The notes under the pieces are model-generated. The model saw nothing but the letters and a program-made list of their open reading frames with translations. It had not been told where the DNA came from and did not search any database. From Dysidea avara (lineage: Eukaryota; Porifera; Demospongiae; Dictyoceratida; Dysideidae): DNA of 64,000 bases. Position numbers and translations under genes: made by a program. Positions 13,801 to 22,800 of this stretch are shown in pieces; positions within the stretch are counted from its first letter, which is position 1, and the number at the start of each line of letters is the position of its first letter. The stretch is from positions 20,602,356 through 20,666,355 of the forward strand of contig NC_089273.1 in the NCBI RefSeq assembly GCF_963678975.1, read 5' to 3'.

Positions 13801-16800
13801 TTTTAATAATGACAATTTAGGTAAATTTTGTGAAGCGGCACAAAAATTCACCTGAATTGTCGTTATTAAAATTTTTACCATTAACCTACCATCACAGCCA
13901 TTTCTTGGCCGCCACCTTGGATTTCACATCTTTTTTCACTATAGCCTTTCTGAGGGCCGCACACTTTTTTTACAGCTTGGCTGTTTTGGATTAGATATTC
14001 ATTACTTGTCACATCAGTAGTTACTTCTGAAGTCATATCTATGTCATCAGTAGCCACTCCCTCCTCAGGACAATTAATTATTTTGTTGCAAGCAACATTA
14101 CTAGTATCAGATAATAATAAATCTACCCACTTTGGTGGGCGACCAGGCTGGGTTGTTTACTGCCATACCAATAGTACCCAGTAGAAAAGTTTATTGGACA
14201 CTTTTGCACTCGATTCTGGTGGAATTATATATGGCGGTAATCTGGGAAATAAACCTTTACATTGGTATTATTCTTTGACACAATGTGATATGGCCCATCA
14301 AGACAATTTACACTGTTTTCTTGTGTCTTCTGCTGGAAAGTAAATTAGCCAATCATTAAGTCCAGGAGGTGAGCTCTCTCATCGTATTGTGCTTTATACC
14401 ATTTTGAGCTTTGCATATGGCTACTTGAGCTTCCTGTCATGCTGATGAGAAAAACACAATTTGTTTGGTAATCAGAAGGATCACAAACTGTACTGTCTGG
14501 TTAGCTGCAGAGGAAAGTAGTGACGCTTCAGTTGGTGAGTGACAATCAACACTAAATAAAAGGAAAGAGAGTTTTTCCTGGTACTATCATGTGGTGTATT
14601 TCTGTAAACCCATAGAGCTGATGACAAAAAGTTGTTCCATTGTGGCCCATGTCATGCAGCATTCTTATGTAGCATCATTTTTAGTATTAAACCTCTCTAC
14701 GAGACCATTACACTGTGAGTGATAAGCAGTAGTGTTAAGCTTTTCTACTCCTACTAAATTACACACATCAGTCATTAAGCGGGATAACAGATTGGTCCCA
14801 CAATCAGAAAGCAGAGCTTCAGGGACACCTATGATTGGCACTACCTCTTCTACAAGCAATCTTGCTAATGTAGTAGCTTTCTGATCCTTAGTTGCAAGCA
14901 CAAATGGCCACTTTGACAGGAAATCTTGAAAAACTACAACATATTGATTACCTTTGCTGGTTTTTGGAAATTCCATTATGTCTATTCCAACAATCTGGAA
15001 CACTCAATCTACAGTTATGGGTTAAAGGAGAGAGTTGCTTTTCCTTCCTGAACCTGTCACAATAGCACAGTCAAGATATGCCTGAAAAAACTTACAGCAT
15101 CACTGTACATGCCATCCCACCACTACTTGCGTAGCAGAGTTTTGTACAGTTGTACTCCTGAAAAATGACCAGACATACAACTGATATTCTTCATTATCTG
15201 GTTTCTGAGATGTTTGGGGATGACAACTCACTTGATGTCTGGTGGTTGTCCACTGTGAATAATAGTGCTTGGGCAGTGATTCTGCAGGCATCTGTGATGC
15301 TCTGTGGAAGCACTTTTTCCCAGTAGTGAAAAAATTTCAAGGTCTTTCTTCTGCTCTTGAGCAAAATCAAAAACTGGAAGTAGATGGGGGGGACAGATTC
15401 TGGTTGGAGTGTGAGTAGTGAAGAGATGTCATCATATTGTGTGATAGAATCTGTAATAGATAGCACATGGATATCATCATCAGCTGTGCCAACCATTGGT
15501 GTAGGTTCCATTGTCTCATCCAGCTTTGTGGACAATAGTAACAGTTCTTAATCCTGCTCCATGTACACGTGTTGACCATCTAGCATGTTTGCCATTTCCA
15601 CTTGTATTATCTAAACTGCTTTGACTGCAGAGTGGTCAGTGAAGATAGTAACATCATGCCCATACAGATAACTATGAAAATGACTCTTTTCCCACACAAC
15701 TGCCAAGGTCTCCTGTTCCGTGATGGCATATCTCTTTTGCTGGACAGACAGTGCTCTGCTAACATAGGCAATTGGATGGCACAATTTGTCACTATTAGTT
15801 TGAGACAGAATGTCTTTAAGTCCATCTATGCTGGCACATGTTTCCAACACAAATGATTTAGCAAAAAATCTAGGAATGCCAACACTGGGGCTTCTATAAG
15901 CTTCTGTTTGAATTGGTTTAATGAAGTCTGGCAGGCATCAGTCCATGTAAAGTGGATGTCTTTCTTGGTTAGTTCATGTAAAGGACTAGCTGATACGTGC
16001 AAAGTTAGGTACGTACAAAGTTCCTGTAAAATGAAGCAAGTCCCAGGAATTGATGGAGAGTGGACAGATCAGTTGGTGTAGTGAAGTGTCTTACAGTATC
16101 AATCCAGTCATGGTTAGACTGGGGCCAAGATATGTAACTGTTTGGCAGGCAAATGAACATTTCTTTGGGTTCAATTTCAAACTAATCTCTGAAACAGTTT
16201 CTGCAAGTGAATTTTGTGTTCATATAGATTCCTTGAAAAGACCAGGATGTCATCCCAATAGACTGCAATGTGGTCTGGTCCAGATGAAAGGTTCAAACCC
16301 ATCAAGACTTGCTGCAGTAATCTTTAAAAGAGTCTAGGTGCATTCATTAGGCCGAATGGCATAACATGAAATTCATACAAACCCAGATAGATAACAAAGG
16401 CAGTCTTTTCTTGGAAATCTGGGAGACCAATATCCTGATTTTAGGTCAAATTTTGTAGTTTCCAAGCTGGTCTAAAGTACCGTCCATACGGAGTAGTGGT
16501 AAAGTATCTTCCTTAGTCACACTGTTTAGATGATGATAGTCAATGCAGAAATGAAAAGCTTTCATCTTTTTTCTTTACAAGTACAATAGGGCTGACCCAT
16601 GGGCTCCGTGAAGGCTGAATAAGATTTGCCTTTTGCATTTTCTGCAGATGATGGGCAACTTCTTGCCAAGCTGCATGAGGGATCCATCATGCTGGTTGCT
16701 TCATTGGGGTAGCTTTCCCTGTGTCTATGGTTAGCTGAATAAGGTCTGTTTCTCCTCACTCCTCATTTCCCACACTAACAAATGGTGATAATCCAGCAAC

Positions 16801-19800
16801 ATCTCCTGCAGGTTTGCATTGCCAACAATTAACAATTAATGTAATGCATATTTCCTTTCAAGTAGTTAATCACTGGAAATTTGTTCATGCTAGATCTGGG
16901 TGCCTTGTCAGTTGCTTGTGCAGGGAAAATTTATTCAAATTTTGATGCCATACATAGTGTAGTTTCTTTCTCTACTGTCTGAGTGAATCCTGTTAGATTT
17001 ACCAATGATGTTATAGCTGTACCATCTGCTTCAACATGAAGGAGAGACTCTTAAACTTGCAAACCTCCCAATAGTTCTTGTGGTTGCAATGTAAGGAAAT
17101 CTGATTTTGTAGTGGAACCATCTAGTTGCACAGAAACTAAAACACTGTGGTGAGGTAGAACACGTACAGATTGCAATAGACTTACACATACCTACAAGTG
17201 GAACATTAATGTGTTCCTCACCATCTTGAGCTGAATGACCTCTCCAGGGCTCAACAGTTTCAGATGCTCAGTGCTGTCACATATATAGCATTGTTGCTTG
17301 ATGGCTGTACTTGTGCTACCTGGTAAAGTACTACTGATGTACGGTAGTCTATATACTTGAAACAGTTCTCTGAGTTACTCCTGAGTGAGTTTTGCCATCA
17401 TCTCCGTGGTGCCAGAACTGTTTAGCTAATTCCTTTTGTCTTTACTCTTCATTTTTAGCAGCAATGCAATAATAACTCTTGGTATGTACAGGCTCCATAC
17501 ATGGCAGGTGCTTTTTACCATTGTATCACCAAGCCTTCTTGTAGTTGAGCATGACATGACACTGGATATGTTTCATTAGACAGTCTTTCCTTTCCATAAC
17601 CATGATGAAAAATTTGTTCCAGTCTACATATGTAATCAGCTACAGATTCCTTTGGGTTTTTCATTGTATGTCTGAAATCTTGTGCTGCTAGAGTCTTACT
17701 CCCTGGATCTAGTCGATGTTGCATTTCCATAGTAGCTGTTTGATAGGACTGTTTCAGTAGGAGATCCCACTGTATCCAGGTAGCTGCATTAGAATTTCTT
17801 CTTCTGTCCACTGATTCCATTGTGCAGCTCTATTGAATGTCGGTATCCAGTCCTCCCATAAGATAGCAGGGCTCTCACCAGTAAAAATGTCCACAGGGGG
17901 AGCCTTGCCCACCCTTTCATCTGTACTCCCAGTTGTCTCACTTATTGGTCTACTGCTGGGGGTCAAGTCCGCGAGTATTTCGTATAGCTCTGGCCTACAA
18001 CAAGCATGCACTATTGTATCCTCCACCACTAATCCATGAGGTGTGCGGAGGGCTGTTAGTTCCGCTTTGAAAGCATGTATCTCATCATCTTTCTTATCTT
18101 GTAGCTCTTCATGTGCCACTAGTTGATCACAATGCTCTCGCCAAAGCTTCTTAACCCTTTGCTTTTCTGCTACCAGGGTTGTTTTAACTACCATCAACTC
18201 CGTCTGATGGAGTGCACTGACCTCTCTCTCTTGCTGTAATGCCAGCTGCGTCTTATGCAGCACTTCTCTTAACACCTCCAACTCATTGGGCGTGGGGGTT
18301 ACCGAGCACAAACTATGTTTGCTTTGCAGTGCACTGCTCGAACTCAGTTCAAATTCATCACTCATGTGACTGCTTATCAGTTTGGCACCTTAAATAATGC
18401 CTTCATAATCTACCAATTACATGTACAATGTGCCATTATCTGTACCTGCTGGATCCTTACCCATCTCCCATAACTTTCCTTCTATTGCTGTTCTAGTGTC
18501 TTCAGTTGATGCATATTCTGCTACCCCTAGAATGGCAGCAATCCGTTGCAAATAACATGTCTTCAGTCTCTTTGAGTTCAAATGATACATAGTACCAGTA
18601 GGTATACCCTTTCTGGTATGTCGTATCTCTTGTCTCTTCTGATTAGTCCACATTTTCATCTGAGTGAAATTCTTGGTCTTCTGTCAAAAGTTGCTCAACC
18701 ATCTTTTCGGCCATCCCTGCTATCATCTTAGTAGGACCTCCACTGTAATCGTGATGACCACTAATACCGGTGACAGTTATGGTTGCACGTGGTAACTTTT
18801 ATTAATACACACTAACACTCCCCCTGCATGCATACAACACAATACATCTAAATAATAAATATTAAGAGTTCATAAGTTACGCTGTTATGCATGCACATGA
18901 TTATGTAGAATAATTCTTAGTGCAATAGCTTACAAACATATGACATTGAAAATAATGATAAACAATGTGAAATTAAATAGCAGTCACATACAAGCACACA
19001 TACAATACTCACAACTACTGCATTCATATGTAGCGATTATTCTTGACAGAGACCAATCCTCTTTTTACAACTTTGTCAATGCAATCAGTGCTGGTGGTGG
19101 TGGTGATACAGCAGAAGATATTATGGGAGGACTACAAGCAGCTTTTAGCCGGCTTTCATGGGGCGATAAAGAAGTCTGCAAGGTAAAGAAACAAAATATT
19201 TGATGACAGATTAAGTCATACACACACCTCAGGCCTGATAGTAAGGTTTAATTCATTATAGCATAGATACTAGAATCATAATACAGTGGAATCCCTCTAA
19301 ATGGACACCCCTGAATTGTGGACAGCCTCTTTATAATGGACACAAGTACACAGGAATTTTCAACTAGAGTAGAGACCATAGCACATTGATAAAAAGTACT
19401 GAAACAAGCTGGAGTAGTGCACGATATTAAATTACAGTAAAACAATAAGAAATGTTATATCCCTACTGTACATTTCCATTATGGTATCTTGAGCACAGTA
19501 GGGATATAACACTTCTTATTTTTTACTGTAATTTAATATTGTGCACTACTCCAGCTTGTTTCAGTATACTTTTTATCGATGTGCTATGGTCCCTACTCTA
19601 GTTCAAAATTCCAAATTTTTTGTGTACTTTTTTGTTAACTTTTAAAATAATTATTATAATTGGTGAACCCACACATACCACATCAAAAGAAAGAAATAGC
19701 ACGCGCTCCCCAGTAATCAATTATCATCTGAAAAGTGAAGTATCCATTCAGCTATGTCAACGCAGCATTACAAATCAAGAACTGTTTGAAAAAGCACCTC

Positions 19801-22800
19801 TGCAATCAAAGTAGCCACAATGAAAAAATACAGACAATTTCCATTACAAAGGGAAGCCATCACATGCTACTACCAATTGACACTTTTCGCTGTCAGCAAA
19901 GATGAATGGGACATAAAGGAGGACACTGGTAAGTTTATGAAGTATGCATTGACATACTGCAGTATGCCAAAAGGTACCTCTCGGGCCAAAGTAACATCGA
20001 GCAATGAAAAAATCAAGCTTGTAGCCTTAGCTGTTATCGAGTTACACTTGTCTGAAGGCATCAGTCAGTCAGTTGGTCAGTCAGTCAGTAGAAAATTCTG
20101 TTAACATTTTGTTACTTCCATAGCAATTTGTTGAAGGTGTTTCAGGTCGATCTGAAGACTTGTCTGGGCTTAGTTGCTTCATCATCGTCAGGGAAAAGTG
20201 AGGTAATCAGTAGTAGTAGCTTATACACTCCTTAACATGGACACCTCTTTTATAAAGAACAAAAAATAAATCCCACAATGGTGTCTATCTTACAGGGGTT
20301 CCACTGTAAATTGGAAACATGATTATGGCCCAACACAGTCACGTGATTTATAGAAACATTACCGGGCATAGATAATCCAACTGACTGAGACTACTGTTAC
20401 AGTATTTATAAAATGTTATTACTAAAGATTTCAGCTATTAACTGATTGTGAATGGAAGTTAGTGGTTTACAACTGAAAGTATGAAAGAGAGCATGCAGTT
20501 TTTTCAAAAACTAGTGTAGGGGTTTTGGTGTACTGGGCATAATACGTACAAAGCTCTAGACCTACTAAGCAATTTATGCTGAGTGCACAGAAATATTTAT
20601 AGCTTGGTACAGCACTTATAAGAAAGCAAAATAAAAGTATGCTACATGGCAAAAAGTCTTGTGCAGTTTCCTGGCATTATGAAAACAAGTGTAAGGTTAC
20701 ATGCTGTACTAACAAAATGCTCATACCTTCAAAAGTGCCAAATATAGTATCAATCAAGCAAATAAGATATCCATTTTTGAGAAAACGTTGCATCAAGAGC
20801 TACATTTTTGGTCCGATACTCTTCGTGCATGTTCTTAATTTGTGAGCAATAGACTGGGCGGTAAGAAATGCATGTTCCCATCTGCATGACTATTCTATCA
20901 GATAAGCCTGCAAGATTATTTGCAAGACCAAATTCAAACCCAAGCCTTTTTGTATCAAAGTTTTAAGGTTGTTTGTACACATCATTGTCAGCTAGTATTG
21001 GCCTCTGGTTTCTATTCTTTGGGTAAGACTTACCAATTAGAAATTTTTAGTGCTCCCATGCTCCCTTTTTTATTAGAAGGCTATTAAAATGTGTAATCAG
21101 TAAACAAAACCCTGGTTGCATTGCAACTTGGTCTGTGACTGAGTAATCCAGGTGACCAAGCCTGGTTTTAACCCTGATGTGTATACAGAGGCTTTAAGCT
21201 TTCTCAGCAATAGTCTAGAAACATTCTATAGAAGAAGTAATAATGGCTTCTCAGTATATTGTTATTTTGGCAAACCTATCAAATAAGCAAATGAAGAAGC
21301 TATGCATATATTAATACAATACAATAATACAATATACATCTAATACCCCGATCACCATTGACAAATAGCCTTTTGATTTAAAATTATTACTACCTTATAC
21401 ACTATATAATGTTTGTACTAACATAGCTTGTAAAATTCCTACACTTGTTTGCTAATTTATTTATAATTTCTGCAATAATGCATCAAAGGAAAGAATGGTG
21501 CTAAATGTATGAGGCTATAATTGTATGACAAAACAAGCCCCCTACTCCATATTGCGCACAGAGAATGGTATGTGAAACTGCAAAAAGTACAAAGGACAAT
21601 GGTAAGTGCATTCATTGTACATGCAGCAGTATGCCAAAAGGTGCCATTCAGGCTAGTGAAACCATCAAGTCTGCGGCATTAGCTGTTATTAAGTTACATT
21701 TCTCTGAAGGCATCAGTCAGTCAGTAGAAAATTCCACTAATTAAAATTTCATCAATATTTTTGGAATTATTGTGGGTTGCAATGATTGTACCAATACTGC
21801 CAAGATGCTGTGAGGGTATTGTGAGGCTGCTTTCTGTTTTGTTATTTTTGTGGGAAGGCAGTTATGAAGTGCACATAGTATTATTACCTGTTAAGTGCAC
21901 ATGGTATACTTGCGCATATATGGTAGTTAAAATCATTTAGCTATATAATGTGTCAAAGCCACATGATGACAATTATGGGGTACAGGTATGTTTTCAATTA
22001 GCAGTACAGTGGAACTCCTTTAAGATGGACACCATTGGGGATTTTCTTTTTGTCCTTTACAAGGGGGTTACCTTACTTAAAGGATGTACAAGCTACTAGG
22101 ACTGTTTATTTGGGATCTGGACACATGTCCACTATATAGTGCAATTCAGGGGTATCCTTTTAGAGGGGTTCCACTGTAATGCATTTAGTTTACCTATACC
22201 TCAATTAAGCCAGGCCCCATCTGGATTTTACTATCCAGCACAGCATATTTCATATACAAATACTGACTGTATTTGTTCCGTCTATGTTTTGTTGTTGGAA
22301 CCAATAGTCCAAAAATTCTACCTCGGCTCAAACAAAAATAGACCACAGTACTCAATAGTGAATAACATTAGAGTCATTTGTAGATTTGAGGTTCATTTTG
22401 TCTCGTTATAGGGAGTTTTATAAAATAGTTGTTCCAATACTGAATAAAGACGGGGTTAGAATATGTAGTATTGGAACACTATTTTTGCTGTGCAGGTTAA
22501 TGGATCATCTAGGTCAGCAGCAATGGGTTTTAATTCTGAAATACAATATGTGTAACATGCATTATATGTCAAGTTAATGACACCTTTATGTTGTGGCTGT
22601 AGGTCATGGTACATATTGCTGATGCTCCTTGTCATGGTTCTCAGTACCACAATAATGGAAGTGATAACTACAAAGCAGGTGATCCAGCTGGTATTAGTCA
22701 TGTCCAAATGATGGAGAAGGTAGTAGAACATGATATCCAGTATTGGTTTGGCTTCATTAATGCTGACCTGACAAATAAGATGATATCAGTTTTCAATGAA

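Larger units (their letters stand above)
10225..13995. mobile_element. Composite repeat copy 1 (block, satellite, palindrome)
   Basis: It begins GACACACGGTAGTGTG and consists of three parts: an approximately 0.8 kb conserved block (10225-11040), a satellite array (11041-13262) and a palindrome-ended block (13545-13995). The same parts occur in the same order at 38515-41413. It interrupts the antisense LTR element between the integrase and its tail. It has no recognisable transposase or reverse transcriptase, and I could not identify target duplications, so its mode of movement is unknown. Confidence 0.7.
9816..18889 (-). mobile_element. Decayed Ty3-type LTR retrotransposon in antisense (intron 5)
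   Basis: Two related terminal repeats bound the element (9816-9960 and 18744-18889). Inside, on the minus strand, are gag, reverse transcriptase, RNase H and integrase remnants in the order expected of Ty3/gypsy elements. The purine-rich tract GGAAGCTGGGAAAGA abuts the 3' LTR, and the primer-site word TGGAGGTCCTAC next to the 5' LTR equals that of the element at 48933-54617. Without the 3.8 kb composite insertion (10225-13995) its length is about 5.3 kb, close to the 5.7 kb of that element. Stops and frame changes abound, so it is dead. It lies antisense inside an intron of the alpha-kinase gene. Confidence 0.85.

Noticed and set aside
9816-18889. Target-site duplication of the antisense LTR element
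   Set aside because: The flanks (CATA and CATG) agree only partly; I do not claim a duplication.
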